Below are positions 34,087 through 42,707 of a stretch of 42,993 nucleotides of DNA, piece by piece. The translations under genes and the position numbers were made by a program. Where the stretch lies: assembly GCA_947503115.1 (NCBI GenBank), contig CANNCS010000021.1:1-42993 (forward strand), given 5' to 3'. This stretch comes from an uncultured Marivita sp. (GTDB lineage: Bacteria > Pseudomonadota > Alphaproteobacteria > Rhodobacterales > Rhodobacteraceae). Positions within the stretch are counted from its first letter, which is position 1. Every line of letters starts with the position of its first letter. The notes under the pieces were generated by a model that was not told the DNA's origin, ran no database searches, and worked only from the letters and a program-made list of their open reading frames with translations.

Positions 34087-34659
34087 ATGGAAGGGTTCAC
34101 CATTATTGACGGTGTAGTTGCCGTCGTCATCGTTCTGTCTGCGCTTCTGGCCTATTCGCGCGGCATCGTCCGCGAAGCCATGGCCATTCTGGGCTGGATC
34201 GCTGCCGCCGTGCTGGGCTTCATGTTCGGCCCGCAGGTGCGCCCTCTGATGACGGAAATTCCGGTCATCGGTGAATTCATGACCGGCAGCTGTGAACTCA
34301 GCGTGATCGGCGGGTTTGCCGCGGTTTTCACCGTCGCTTTGGTGATCATGTCGTTCTTCACCCCACTTTTTTCCACCATCGTTCAACGCTCGGCCTTGGG
34401 CGGCGTCGATCAGGCACTTGGTTTCCTGTTCGGTGTGGCGCGCGGTATCCTGCTCGTCGCGGTGGCGTTCTTTGTCTATCAGGTTGTCGTGACCTCGCAG
34501 GATATCGCGATGATCGACGACAGTCGGTCCGCCGTGGTGTTCAGCCGCTTCACCGGACAGATCGAAGAACAAAACCCCGAACAGGCCTTGGGCTGGATTA
34601 CTGCGCAATACGAAGCGCTTGTCGGCGTGTGTGATGCGCCCTCCGACAGCGATACCTGA
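34087..34659 (+). CDS. cvpA: CvpA-family membrane protein
   Basis: 190-aa inner-membrane protein with four predicted helices: 'IIDGVVAVVIVLSALLAYSRGIVREAMAILGWIAA' at the start is the family signature, and 'GVDQALGFLFGVARGILLV' is the conserved later block. CvpA was named for colicin V production and influences envelope stability; its mechanism is unclear. The gene is located between radA and purF, its typical place in many proteobacteria. The purF start is 105 nt downstream. Confidence 0.94.
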   Translation: MEGFTIIDGVVAVVIVLSALLAYSRGIVREAMAILGWIAAAVLGFMFGPQVRPLMTEIPVIGEFMTGSCELSVIGGFAAVFTVALVIMSFFTPLFSTIVQRSALGGVDQALGFLFGVARGILLVAVAFFVYQVVVTSQDIAMIDDSRSAVVFSRFTGQIEEQNPEQALGWITAQYEALVGVCDAPSDSDT

Positions 34660-34764
34660 GAAACATCAGTCAACCTGTCGCGAAAACATGATAGTTTCGT
34701 GACACTGACGACTATGGCGCTTAAGAGGGGTCATCCTCTGCTGCCACGGATTCGGAGTCCCGAT

Positions 34765-36237
34765 TTGTCCGACACCCAGATGCCTCCCGCCCACCCCTTT
34801 GACGACGACAAGCTGAAAGAAGAATGCGGTATCTTCGGCGTGGTCGGAGTTACCGATGCGGCGAACTTTGTCGCCCTCGGCCTGCACGCCCTGCAACACC
34901 GCGGGCAAGAAGCAGGCGGAATTGTCAGCCATCATCCCGAACACGGCTTCAACAATGCCCGACGCTTTGGCTACGTGCGGGACAATTTCACCAGCCAGAA
35001 GCTAATGGAAACCCTGCCCGGCGAACTGGCCATTGGCCACGTCCGCTATTCCACAGCCGGGTCCAAGGGTCAGACCCAGATCCGCGATGTACAGCCCTTC
35101 TTTGGCGAATTTTCCATGGGCGGGGCAGCGATTGCCCATAACGGCAACATCACCAATGCCGAAGCCCTGCGGAAAGAACTGATCGAACGCGGTTCGATCT
35201 TCCAAAGCTCAAGCGATAGCGAATGCATCATTCACCTGATGGCCCGCTCTCTTCAGCGCAACATTCCCGAACGCATGGAAGACGCGTTGCGCCGCGTTGA
35301 AGGCGCGTTTTCGGTTGTTGCCATGACCCGAACCAAACTCATAGGCGTGCGTGATCCGCTGGGTGTACGCCCTCTCGTGCTTGGCAAGATCGGTGACGGC
35401 TGGGCGCTCAGCTCAGAGACCTGCGCGCTCGATATCATCGGCGCAGAATATGTGCGCGAGATTGAGCCGGGCGAAATGGTGGTGATCACCGCCGACAAAG
35501 GTGTGGAATCGATCCGCCCCTTCAGGCCGCAAAAATCGCGTTTCTGCATCTTCGAACACGTCTATTTCTCGCGCCCCGATAGCATCATCGGTGACCGCTC
35601 GGTCTATGAAACCCGCCGTCAGATCGGTGTGGAACTGGCCCGCGAGACACCGGTAGAAGCCGATCTCGTTTGCCCGGTGCCCGACAGCGGCACCCCTGCC
35701 GCCATCGGCTATGCGCACGAGAGCGGCATTCCCTACGGTATGGGCATCATCCGCAACCAGTATATGGGCCGCACCTTTATCGAGCCGACCGAGCAGATCC
35801 GCAACATGGGGGTCCGACTTAAGCTCAACGTGAACCGAGCGCTCATCAAGGGCAAGCGCGTCGTTCTGGTGGATGACAGCGTTGTACGGGGCACCACCAG
35901 CCGCAAGATCAAGGAAATGATCCTTGATGCGGGCGCTGCCGAAGTGCACTTCCGCATTGCGTCGCCACCCACCGCGTGGCCTTGCTTCTACGGCGTGGAC
36001 ACACCGCAGCGCGAAAAGCTGCTCGCGGCCACAATGTCCGAGGAAGAGATGCGCGATCACCTCGGTGTCGACAGCCTCAAATTCATCTCACTCGATGGTC
36101 TCTACCGCGCTGTAGGCGAAGCGTCCGGTCGCGATGCCAAGTCTCCGCAATATTGCGATGCGTGCTTCTCGGGCGAATACCCCGTCAAACCGTCCGACAT
36201 GGTGGAAAAAGGCTTCCGGATGAAGGCGGCCGAGTAA
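34765..36237 (+). CDS. purF: Amidophosphoribosyltransferase
   Basis: 490-aa enzyme of the first step of purine synthesis, converting PRPP and glutamine to phosphoribosylamine. A class II glutamine amidotransferase domain (catalytic Cys21 in 'EECGIFGVVG', after a short propeptide) is followed by a phosphoribosyltransferase domain with the PRPP loop 'VVLVDDSVVRGTTSRK' (near residue 370) and 'CPVPDSGTPAAIGYA'. 'HALQHRGQEAGG' and 'IGHVRYSTAGS' are glutaminase blocks. The start is a TTG (34765): GGAG at 34754-34757 is 7 nt upstream and the protein then begins MSDTQMPPAHPF, as in relatives. The ATG at 34714 and GTG at 34699 lack an RBS and would add 17-22 unrelated residues. Confidence 0.97.
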   Translation: MSDTQMPPAHPFDDDKLKEECGIFGVVGVTDAANFVALGLHALQHRGQEAGGIVSHHPEHGFNNARRFGYVRDNFTSQKLMETLPGELAIGHVRYSTAGSKGQTQIRDVQPFFGEFSMGGAAIAHNGNITNAEALRKELIERGSIFQSSSDSECIIHLMARSLQRNIPERMEDALRRVEGAFSVVAMTRTKLIGVRDPLGVRPLVLGKIGDGWALSSETCALDIIGAEYVREIEPGEMVVITADKGVESIRPFRPQKSRFCIFEHVYFSRPDSIIGDRSVYETRRQIGVELARETPVEADLVCPVPDSGTPAAIGYAHESGIPYGMGIIRNQYMGRTFIEPTEQIRNMGVRLKLNVNRALIKGKRVVLVDDSVVRGTTSRKIKEMILDAGAAEVHFRIASPPTAWPCFYGVDTPQREKLLAATMSEEEMRDHLGVDSLKFISLDGLYRAVGEASGRDAKSPQYCDACFSGEYPVKPSDMVEKGFRMKAAE

Positions 36238-36334
36238 CCCTCGGCAGCCTTCCGCGCAGTCACGATTAGTCCCCTGTTCTTCGCCTGCAATCCCGCCCAT
36301 TTGGCGTGTGAGCGAAACAACAGAACCGTGATTC

Positions 36335-36601
36335 ATGGCCCAAGAGACCACACCTCCTCAGGTCGCCCAACAAGCGACACAAACCACACATGACCTTGGC
36401 GGCGCGCTGACCTTGCTCGGCACGTTTGGATCGCAATCCGACCTGCAGGCGCTACTGAAACTGCGCAATGGCAAGACTGCCACGGTGTCGCGCGGCGATT
36501 CAGTGAATGGTCAAACCGTGGTCGCCATCGAAGGCGGTCGCGTGGCCTTGGCGCGCAACGGCACCGCCCGCTGGCTCGATATGCCCGCACAGGGTTCTTG
36601 A
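36335..36601 (+). CDS. Small GspC/PilP-like protein
   Basis: 88 aa. The C-terminal part 'GTFGSQSDLQALLKLRNGKTATVSRGDSVNGQTVVAIEGGRVALARNGTARWLDMP' follows the beta-rich pattern of the homology region of type II secretion GspC and pilus protein PilP. It has no signal peptide or membrane anchor in the predicted frame and no secretion genes nearby, so its role is unknown. The Shine-Dalgarno sequence is poor. It follows purF after 97 nt and ends before a palindromic repeat. Confidence 0.72.
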   Translation: MAQETTPPQVAQQATQTTHDLGGALTLLGTFGSQSDLQALLKLRNGKTATVSRGDSVNGQTVVAIEGGRVALARNGTARWLDMPAQGS

Positions 36602-36602
36602 T

Positions 36603-36660
36603 CTTCTCTGTCTAAAAAACCTCGGGGGAGTTACGCCTGCACGACGGAGGCAGAGCCCCC
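36603..36660 (-). repeat. Palindromic extragenic repeat, copy 2
   Basis: On the minus strand it reads GGGGGCTCTGCCTCC, 15 nt, CTCCCCCGAGGTTTTTT, then AGACAGAGAAG. The layout and the tail match the element at 18473-18522. It lies between a small gene and the bioY terminator and may be a bidirectional transcript end. Confidence 0.6.
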
Positions 36661-36676
36661 AAACTCCTCCTCGCAA

Positions 36677-36707
36677 AGAAAAACCCCCGCCGAATGCTCG
36701 ACGGGGG
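36677..36707 (-). terminator. Rho-independent terminator of bioY
   Basis: On the minus strand: a stem of CCCCCG + CGA arms (36684-36693) with TCG + CGGGGG (36698-36707), one mismatch, 4-nt loop, followed by a T-rich run (complement of 36677-36683). It lies 25 nt after the bioY stop. Confidence 0.85.
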
Positions 36708-36731
36708 TCACTTTTACCGATTGGTAAAATC

Positions 36732-37289
36732 TTAGGCTTTACGACCTGCAAGCACTTTCCAAGCGCCGGTCACAAGCAGCGCCGCAATTACTGCCTTGAT
36801 CGCGTCACCCAAAAGGAACGGCGCCATCCAGCCCGCCCAAAGCTCGGGCATTGTTTTGCCCAGCACTGCCGCAGGCCATGCGAGGCCCGGAATATAGATC
36901 AGCGCGGACAACGCGATGCCGACAAGAGCGGTGGAAACCACGCCGCGTGCGAGACCCTTCTCAGCCGCCAGACCCGCCAGCCACGCCATCGCGACAAAGC
37001 CGTAGAGGAAGCCTGCAGTCGGACCGACCAGCGAAGCCACCGAACCGCCATTGGCGAAGACCGGCAGACCCATCGCGCCATAGCCGATGTAGGCAACCAT
37101 CGTCGCCAACGCGAGGCGCGACCCAAAGGTCAGGCCCACGATCAGGATCGCCAGCGTCTGCAAAGTGATCGGCACCGGCCAGCCGATGCTTACCTGCGCA
37201 GCCACTGCGATGAAGGCCGCACCACCAAGCGCGAGCAGCGTCTGGCGGAAAAGAGTTGTCTTGCCCAAGGCGGCTTGCGTCAATGTCAT
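36732..37289 (-). CDS. bioY: Biotin transporter BioY
   Basis: 185-aa integral membrane protein with six helices, the substrate-binding (S) component of the biotin ECF transporter. Typical blocks are 'ALGGAAFIAVAAQVSIGWPVPITLQTLAILIVGLTFG' and 'GYGAMGLPVFANGGSVASLVGPTAGFLYGF'. No bioM or bioN genes are adjacent, so it works alone or with ECF components elsewhere. I searched the upstream region for the BioR site TTATMKATAA and did not see it. It is divergent from the SDR gene at 37401 and ends in a good terminator. Confidence 0.95.
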   Translation of the reverse strand: MTLTQAALGKTTLFRQTLLALGGAAFIAVAAQVSIGWPVPITLQTLAILIVGLTFGSRLALATMVAYIGYGAMGLPVFANGGSVASLVGPTAGFLYGFVAMAWLAGLAAEKGLARGVVSTALVGIALSALIYIPGLAWPAAVLGKTMPELWAGWMAPFLLGDAIKAVIAALLVTGAWKVLAGRKA

Positions 37290-37400
37290 AGCGAGTGTCC
37301 CTCATATGTCAGTTTCTTGCCCTGTTAATTCTGCAAATGCAGCATCAAGTCAAGCACTGCCCTCTTGCGGGCGGAGCGGCAAAAAGGCATGTGACAGGAC

Positions 37401-38057
37401 ATGACGGACACATCTCGCCCCTTCGCGCTGGTTACCGGCGCCTCACGCGGTCTTGGCTTTGCATTGGCAGAGGCGCTGGCCGACACCCATCACATCATTG
37501 CCGTGGCGCGCACCGTGGGCGGCCTAGAAGAGTTGGATGATCGCATCCAGGCGAAAGGCGGAAGCGCCACGCTTGCGCCGATGGACATCACCAAGGCCGA
37601 CGCAATGGCTCAGCTGTGCCGCTCGGTTCATGATCGTTGGGGGCAGATTTCGCTTTGGGTACATACGGCGGTCCACGCCGGACCGTTGTCGCCAGTTGAT
37701 CACCTTGACCAGAAGGACTGGAAGAAATCCGTGTCGATCAATCTCGACGCGATGTCTCACCTGATCCCCTACATTTCGCCGCTGCTGAAACGCGATGGCA
37801 GCGCGGTATTCTTCGACGATCCGCACGGTGGCGAAAAATTCTTTGGTCACTACGGCACCACCAAAGCGGCGCAGATTACACTGGCAAAGTCTTGGCAGGC
37901 AGAGACCGCGTCAATCGGTCCGAAGGTGAAAATTCTGACACCTCGGCCGATGGCCACGCATGTGAGGGCACGGTTCTTCCCCGGTGAAGATCGCAGTGGA
38001 TTGGCATTGCCGAACGAAGAAGCCGCGCGCCTTCTGCCCGAAATTCTTGCCGATTGA
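37401..38057 (+). CDS. Short-chain dehydrogenase/reductase
   Basis: 218-aa NAD(P)-dependent oxidoreductase of the classical SDR fold. The dinucleotide motif is 'ALVTGASRGLGFALAEAL' (residues about 9-26) and the catalytic pair YxxxK is 'YGTTK' (near residue 150). It lacks the usual Ser (the strand before reads 'GSAVFFDDPHGGEKFFG'), so catalysis could be reduced or different. The substrate is unknown. ATG 37401 follows closely on an AGGA; spacing is short. The surE gene starts 129 nt downstream. Confidence 0.88.
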   Translation: MTDTSRPFALVTGASRGLGFALAEALADTHHIIAVARTVGGLEELDDRIQAKGGSATLAPMDITKADAMAQLCRSVHDRWGQISLWVHTAVHAGPLSPVDHLDQKDWKKSVSINLDAMSHLIPYISPLLKRDGSAVFFDDPHGGEKFFGHYGTTKAAQITLAKSWQAETASIGPKVKILTPRPMATHVRARFFPGEDRSGLALPNEEAARLLPEILAD

Positions 38058-38186
38058 TCCAGGAGCCGGTTGCGTCCCCGCATCCGTGATTTTGCGTCAA
38101 CGCAAAATCCGCGCCCGGGCCAAACCGGCGGATGCTTGCCGCAGGGCGGGGCTTGGCCTATTCAGGACAAAAGCAAGGCAGGGCAG

Positions 38187-38972
38187 ATGCGCATACTCAT
38201 TACCAATGACGACGGGATCAACGCACCGGGACTAAAAGTGCTGAGCGAGATCGCTCACGATCTGGCGGGCCCTTCGGGCGAGGTTTGGACCGTGGCCCCC
38301 GCCTTTGAGCAATCTGGCGTCGGGCATTGCATCAGTTACACTCACCCTATGATGGTCAGCGAAATGGGCGACCGCCGCTTTGCCGCCGAAGGCAGCCCGG
38401 CGGATTGCGTGTTGGCGGGCCTGCATGACGTAATGGCCGAGTGCCCCCCCGATCTGGTTCTGTCTGGCGTCAACCGTGGCAACAACTCGGCCGAGAACGC
38501 GCTGTACTCCGGCACTTTGGGGGGCGCTATGGAAGCCGCCCTTCAGGGCATCCCGGCGATTGCGCTGTCGCAGTATTATGGCCCAGACAATGTGCATGCC
38601 GATGACCCTTTCGAAGCTGCCCGCGTACATGGAACCGACGTGATCCGGCGGATTCTCGCGCATGACCCGAAAGATCAAACCGGATACCGCCTGTTCTACA
38701 ATGTGAACTTTCCACCGGTCCTTGCCGCTGATGTCAAAGGCACCCGGGTCACCCCGCAGGGCATTCGCCAAGGCACCCGCTTTTCGGTGGAACCGCACAA
38801 TTCACCATCCGGCCGCCGCTTTCTTTGGATCAAGGGCGGCGACCAACGCGCGCCCACTGCCCCCGGCAGCGATGCGTCAGAGAACCTTGCCGGCTATGTC
38901 AGCGTCACCCCGATGCGTGCCGACCTCACCGCGTCCGATCAGTTGGACGCGATGCAAGACGCCTTTCTCTGA
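38187..38972 (+). CDS. surE: 5'/3'-nucleotidase SurE
   Basis: 261-aa metal-dependent phosphatase acting on nucleoside monophosphates and short polyphosphates; cytosolic. The N-terminal '[15 protein letters not shown]' carries the metal-binding Asp-Asp, and '[27 protein letters not shown]' is the conserved loop. Start set at ATG 38187 by the core motif; the frame is open to 38070. It overlaps pcm (TGATG) and belongs to the surE-pcm-nlpD order widespread in proteobacteria, where these genes are linked to stationary-phase survival. Confidence 0.96.
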   Translation: MRILITNDDGINAPGLKVLSEIAHDLAGPSGEVWTVAPAFEQSGVGHCISYTHPMMVSEMGDRRFAAEGSPADCVLAGLHDVMAECPPDLVLSGVNRGNNSAENALYSGTLGGAMEAALQGIPAIALSQYYGPDNVHADDPFEAARVHGTDVIRRILAHDPKDQTGYRLFYNVNFPPVLAADVKGTRVTPQGIRQGTRFSVEPHNSPSGRRFLWIKGGDQRAPTAPGSDASENLAGYVSVTPMRADLTASDQLDAMQDAFL

Positions 38973-39613
38973 TGGAAAACGCGGAACTCAAGATGCAGTT
39001 CCTTTATGCGCTCCGGTCGCGCGGCGTGACCAATGCAGCGGTATTGACGGCGATGGAGCAGATCGACCGCGCACCCTTTATTCGTGGCTATTTCGCCGAA
39101 CGCGCTTATGAAGACATGCCTTTGCCCATCGCGTGCGGTCAGACCATCAGCCAGCCTTCCGTGGTCGGCTTGATGACACAAGCGCTTGAGATCAGCCCGC
39201 GCGATACCGTTCTCGAGGTGGGTACCGGATCAGGCTATCAGGCTGCGATCCTGAGCCAGTTGGCGCGACGGGTCTATACGGTGGACCGCCACCCTAGGCT
39301 GGTGCGCGAAGCCCGCGAGGTGTTCGATCAGCTTGGTCTTAATAATGTCACCGCCTTCACCGCCGATGGCAGCTTCGGCCTACCCGATCAGGCGCCGTTC
39401 GACCGTATTCTTGTGACAGCCGCCGCGGAAGACCCACCGGGGCCGCTTTTGGCACAGCTTAAAGTCGGCGGCATCATGGTGCTGCCTGTAGGTCAATCGG
39501 ATGCCGTGCAGCACTTGATCCGCGTCCGGCGCACGCCCGAAGGGCTAGATTACGATGAATTGAGGCCCGTTCGCTTTGTGCCCTTGGTCGAAGGGGTAGC
39601 CCGCGACGGGTAA
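38972..39613 (+). CDS. pcm: Protein-L-isoaspartate O-methyltransferase
   Basis: 213-aa SAM-dependent enzyme that repairs isoaspartyl residues in aged proteins. The SAM motif is '[15 protein letters not shown]' (near residue 78) and '[19 protein letters not shown]' is the conserved substrate-site block; '[15 protein letters not shown]' is motif II. The ATG overlaps the surE stop by one base, so translation is probably coupled. The frame extends upstream to 38825 inside surE without support. The nlpD-like gene follows after 58 nt. Confidence 0.96.
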   Translation: MENAELKMQFLYALRSRGVTNAAVLTAMEQIDRAPFIRGYFAERAYEDMPLPIACGQTISQPSVVGLMTQALEISPRDTVLEVGTGSGYQAAILSQLARRVYTVDRHPRLVREAREVFDQLGLNNVTAFTADGSFGLPDQAPFDRILVTAAAEDPPGPLLAQLKVGGIMVLPVGQSDAVQHLIRVRRTPEGLDYDELRPVRFVPLVEGVARDG

Positions 39614-39671
39614 TCAAGGCATAATGGCGGATGACGACCGGGGTACAACCGGCGCATTTGAGGATATCGAC

Positions 39672-40859
39672 ATGGCTGTACGCAGAGTTTCCCTTCGTTC
39701 CGGTTTTCGAGTTGGCACCAGCCTTTCGGTCTTGGCGCTTTTGGCCGCCTGCTCGGAACCGCTTGATCTTGATATGCGCGGCTTGATCAATGGTGGCTTC
39801 AATACCGCCGATGCCGCCCGCGCTGCTACGGCGCCACGACCACAGCCAGATGACCGGGGTGTGATCTCGTATCCCAACTACCAAGTTGCCGTGGCCCGCC
39901 GTGGCGACACGCTGGCACAGCTTGCCGCCCGCGTGGGATTACCCGCAGACGAACTAGCTCGCTACAACGGCGTTCAAACCGGAGATCCGCTGCGCGCGGG
40001 CGAAATCATTGCCCTGCCCCGGCGCGTCGCTGAACCTTCGCCAGAGACCGGAGCTATTAGCACTGGTCCGATCCGCCCTGCTTCGGAAATTGACATCACC
40101 ACATTGGCCGGCGACGCCATTGACCGCTCTGCCCCCACACCGGCCACCGAACGCCCGACACCGCAGACCGGTTCGGAACCGATCCGACATCAGGTTAAGC
40201 GCGGCGAGACGGCCTTCACCATCTCACGGCTCTACAACGTTTCGGTGCGATCATTGGCCGAGTGGAACGGGCTAGACAGTTCGTTCACGCTGCGCGAAGG
40301 CCAATACCTGTTGATCCCCGTGGTGACAGCCGCTGTTTCGACCCAGGAAGACACGACCCGGTTACCCGGCACAGGATCTCCTACGCCAGAGCCCCCCTCG
40401 GCGTCGCAACCTCTGCCCGAGGAAACCCCGGCCGCTGCGGCGACGACAACGGCAACAGCCGCTGCTCCCATCGCCAATTTGGGCAAACAGACAGGTGCCA
40501 GCGCATCAAACGCGGCTATGAGCTTTCCTGTTCAGGGCAGCATCATTCGTGAATATGCCAAGGGTCGGAACGACGGCATCGACATTGGAGCGTCCGTTGG
40601 CACAACGGTTAAGGCGGCCGCCAGCGGCCAAGTCGCCGCGATCACACGCAATACAGACGGCATCAACATTCTGGTGATCCGCCACCCAGACAACCTGCTG
40701 TCAGTCTACACTCATGTCGACAACATCACTGTCGCAAAAGGTGACGCTGTCAGCCGTGGGCAGTCGATAGCAAAGGTTGCCGACTTCGAACCTTCGCGGG
40801 TGCATTTCGAAGTCCGCAAAGGCTTTGATAGCGTTGATCCCATGGGATATCTGCGCTGA
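39672..40859 (+). CDS. nlpD: NlpD-like LysM/LytM lipoprotein (amidase activator)
   Basis: 395-aa outer-membrane lipoprotein. The signal peptide ends in the lipobox LLAAC (Cys27). Two LysM peptidoglycan-binding domains (about 70-118 and 172-217) are followed by a Pro/Thr/Ala-rich linker and a LytM (M23) domain (284-395). The LytM metal ligands are not intact: 'GRNDGIDIG' lacks the first His and 'SRVHFEV' lacks the first His of HxH, as in E. coli NlpD, which is a non-catalytic activator of division amidases. ATG 39672 has GAGGA 7 nt upstream. Position after surE-pcm fits NlpD. Confidence 0.92.
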   Translation: MAVRRVSLRSGFRVGTSLSVLALLAACSEPLDLDMRGLINGGFNTADAARAATAPRPQPDDRGVISYPNYQVAVARRGDTLAQLAARVGLPADELARYNGVQTGDPLRAGEIIALPRRVAEPSPETGAISTGPIRPASEIDITTLAGDAIDRSAPTPATERPTPQTGSEPIRHQVKRGETAFTISRLYNVSVRSLAEWNGLDSSFTLREGQYLLIPVVTAAVSTQEDTTRLPGTGSPTPEPPSASQPLPEETPAAAATTTATAAAPIANLGKQTGASASNAAMSFPVQGSIIREYAKGRNDGIDIGASVGTTVKAAASGQVAAITRNTDGINILVIRHPDNLLSVYTHVDNITVAKGDAVSRGQSIAKVADFEPSRVHFEVRKGFDSVDPMGYLR

Positions 40860-40899
40860 CAGAGCGGAAGTGTCGTGCGATAGATCGCTTGTTTACAGA

Positions 40900-41463
40900 C
40901 TAATCGTACGAATGACCTGAACTTGCCTGCAAAGCCTTACCCAATCGCGGCAAACGGGCTTTTTTCATCAGCTTGCGCAACTCCCACTGGTCACCCGACA
41001 GCCGATTGGCTTCCGCATGCACATCAGAAACGGCGCGGGCCACTGCATCGGGCGCACTGGCATAGAGACCCACAAGGAAGGCGTCGGGATCGGCACGGGA
41101 CAGGCCTTCTTCGGCCAGAATGTTACGCGGGAAGTCCTTGGCATTGACGGTGATGATGACATCCGCATAGCCCGCGATGGCGGCGGCCAATACATGCACA
41201 TCATTGGCGTCAGGCAACCATAGCCTATCCAGCAAGCCTGCTGTCGGAGATACTGAGGCCCGTGGCCAACGGGCAGATAACATCGCGATCTCGGCATCTG
41301 CCTGCACCTGCCCTGCCGGACCAAGCTTGGCTGCTGCGCGTGACCATTCGCCCAGGATCCGTTCAGACCAAAGCGGCTCGAACAGCCCTTGCGCTGCAAC
41401 GCCCAACAATACCTCGCGCATCACAGTCGGATACAGCACGCAGGTGTCGAGGCAGACTTTCAC
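40900..41463 (-). CDS. PIN-domain protein
   Basis: 187-aa PIN-fold nuclease-like protein. 'CLDTCVLYP' at the N-terminus has the first acidic residue, 'LPDANDVHVLAAAI' the central Asp pair and 'ITVNAKDFP' the last conserved Asp, so the active-site acidic set looks complete. Such proteins are usually RNases and often toxins of type II systems, but no antitoxin-like gene is adjacent. The start is GTG at 41463, overlapping the stop of the upstream methyltransferase gene (GTGA, 4 bp), so it is translated by coupling. In roseobacters this protein commonly accompanies the rRNA methyltransferase gene (from memory). Confidence 0.85.
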   Translation of the reverse strand: MKVCLDTCVLYPTVMREVLLGVAAQGLFEPLWSERILGEWSRAAAKLGPAGQVQADAEIAMLSARWPRASVSPTAGLLDRLWLPDANDVHVLAAAIAGYADVIITVNAKDFPRNILAEEGLSRADPDAFLVGLYASAPDAVARAVSDVHAEANRLSGDQWELRKLMKKARLPRLGKALQASSGHSYD

Positions 41464-42656
41464 AGCCGGAAGAACAACGCTTTAAGATACCCAGATTCTG
41501 CTAGTTGCGGCAGCAGCGGATGATCGGGCCCAGCCTGACCGGTATGGATCAGTTGCGCGCGACGGCCTGCGCGGCCGATGCCCCGCAAACATGCGCCAGT
41601 AAAGGCTGTCATATCAACCGCGTGAGAGCACGAACACAGGACCAAATAGCCGTCTTCTGCCACCAAAGGAGCCGCAAGTCGGGCCACCCGCTCATAGGCG
41701 CGCAATCCCGCCTCACGCGCCTTGTTAGAGGGCGCAAAAGCCGGAGGATCGCAAACGACCAGTTCGAACTCCGCCTCTTCTTCACCAAGTGACGTCAGCA
41801 CGGCAAACGCATCGCCCTTCGTGGTGGCGAACCGATCCGCTGCACCCATGTGGCCTGCGCCTTGGGTGGCAAGCCCCAGCGCTGGCTCTGAGCCGTCAAC
41901 GCTAAGTGCCGACACTGCGCCGCCCGCGAGCGCCGCTAGCCCAAACCCGCCGACATGAGAGAACACATCCAAAACCCGCGCGTCTTGCGCCAGTCCGGCA
42001 GCAAAAGCGTGGTTCGGACGCTGGTCGAAGAATAGCCCCGTTTTCTGACCACCCATCAGATCGGCCATGTAAGTGGCACCATTCATCTGAACCGGGACCG
42101 GTGCAGTCGGGGCCTCCCCCAAAAGAACTGCATCCACATCGTCCAGACCTTCAAGCGACCGTCCCCGACCGCCGGCATTTTTGAGGATCGTTGTCACACC
42201 TGTCACCTCGGCCAAGGCCGCGGCCAGCTCGGGCAGAAGCACGTCCGCCCACGCGGCGTTCGGTTGCACCACGGCGGTGTCGCCGAAGCGGTCAATAATT
42301 ACACCAGGTAGGCCATCTGCCTCAGCATGAACCAGCCGGTAGAACGGCGCATCGAACAACCGTTCGCGCAACGACAGCGCTTTGCTCAGTCGCTTGACGA
42401 ACCAGTCCTGATCCGGGGCTGGGGCTTCGGGGCCATCCAGCACACGTCCGATGATCTTGGAATTTGGGTTCACCGCCACCAATGCCAGCGGACTACGCTC
42501 GGCGTCTTCGAGCACAGCAATGGTGCCCGGCGCCATGGCGCGGGTGCGGCGGTCGGTGACGACCTCGTTGGCATAGACCCAAGGATAGCCGCGCCGAATG
42601 GCTTGCGGTTTGGTTTTGGGCAACAGGCGGATTACAGGCAAAGGGGACGGTGTCAT
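41460..42656 (-). CDS. RlmI-like class I SAM-dependent rRNA methyltransferase
   Basis: 398-aa cytosolic protein: an N-terminal PUA domain ('RRGYPWVYANEV', residues about 20-90), an EEHEE-like middle part ('RLVHAEADGLPGVIIDRFG') and a Rossmann methyltransferase domain (about 210-398) with 'VLDVFSHVGGFGLAA', 'LVVCDPPAFAPSN' and the catalytic-cysteine block 'LVLCSCSHAVD'. This is the RlmI/RlmK-type family that methylates cytosine C5 in 23S rRNA. 'GLFFDQRPN' is characteristic. Translation begins at ATG 42656 behind a G-rich Shine-Dalgarno that lies inside a hairpin. The PIN gene overlaps its stop. Confidence 0.9.
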   Translation of the reverse strand: MTPSPLPVIRLLPKTKPQAIRRGYPWVYANEVVTDRRTRAMAPGTIAVLEDAERSPLALVAVNPNSKIIGRVLDGPEAPAPDQDWFVKRLSKALSLRERLFDAPFYRLVHAEADGLPGVIIDRFGDTAVVQPNAAWADVLLPELAAALAEVTGVTTILKNAGGRGRSLEGLDDVDAVLLGEAPTAPVPVQMNGATYMADLMGGQKTGLFFDQRPNHAFAAGLAQDARVLDVFSHVGGFGLAALAGGAVSALSVDGSEPALGLATQGAGHMGAADRFATTKGDAFAVLTSLGEEEAEFELVVCDPPAFAPSNKAREAGLRAYERVARLAAPLVAEDGYLVLCSCSHAVDMTAFTGACLRGIGRAGRRAQLIHTGQAGPDHPLLPQLAESGYLKALFFRL

Positions 42657-42660
42657 GCCG

Positions 42661-42690
42661 CCCCCTTTACGCCCCTCGCTCCAAAGGGGG
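42661..42690 (-). promoter_or_regulatory. Hairpin covering the methyltransferase Shine-Dalgarno
   Basis: Arms CCCCCTTT and AAAGGGGG (8 bp, 14-nt loop). In the minus-strand mRNA the 3' arm is the G-rich Shine-Dalgarno sequence 4 nt before the ATG at 42656, so folding would hide the ribosome site. There is no T-run, so it is not a usual terminator for the upstream gene. Confidence 0.45.
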
Positions 42691-42707
42691 AAGCCGTCTT
42701 TTTTGGC

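Noticed and set aside
37290-37400. BioR operator upstream of bioY
   Set aside because: No match to TTATMKATAA in the divergent region.
40877-40893. Possible terminator after nlpD (GCGA/TCGC stem then TTGTTT)
   Set aside because: Only four base pairs and an interrupted T-run; too weak to call.
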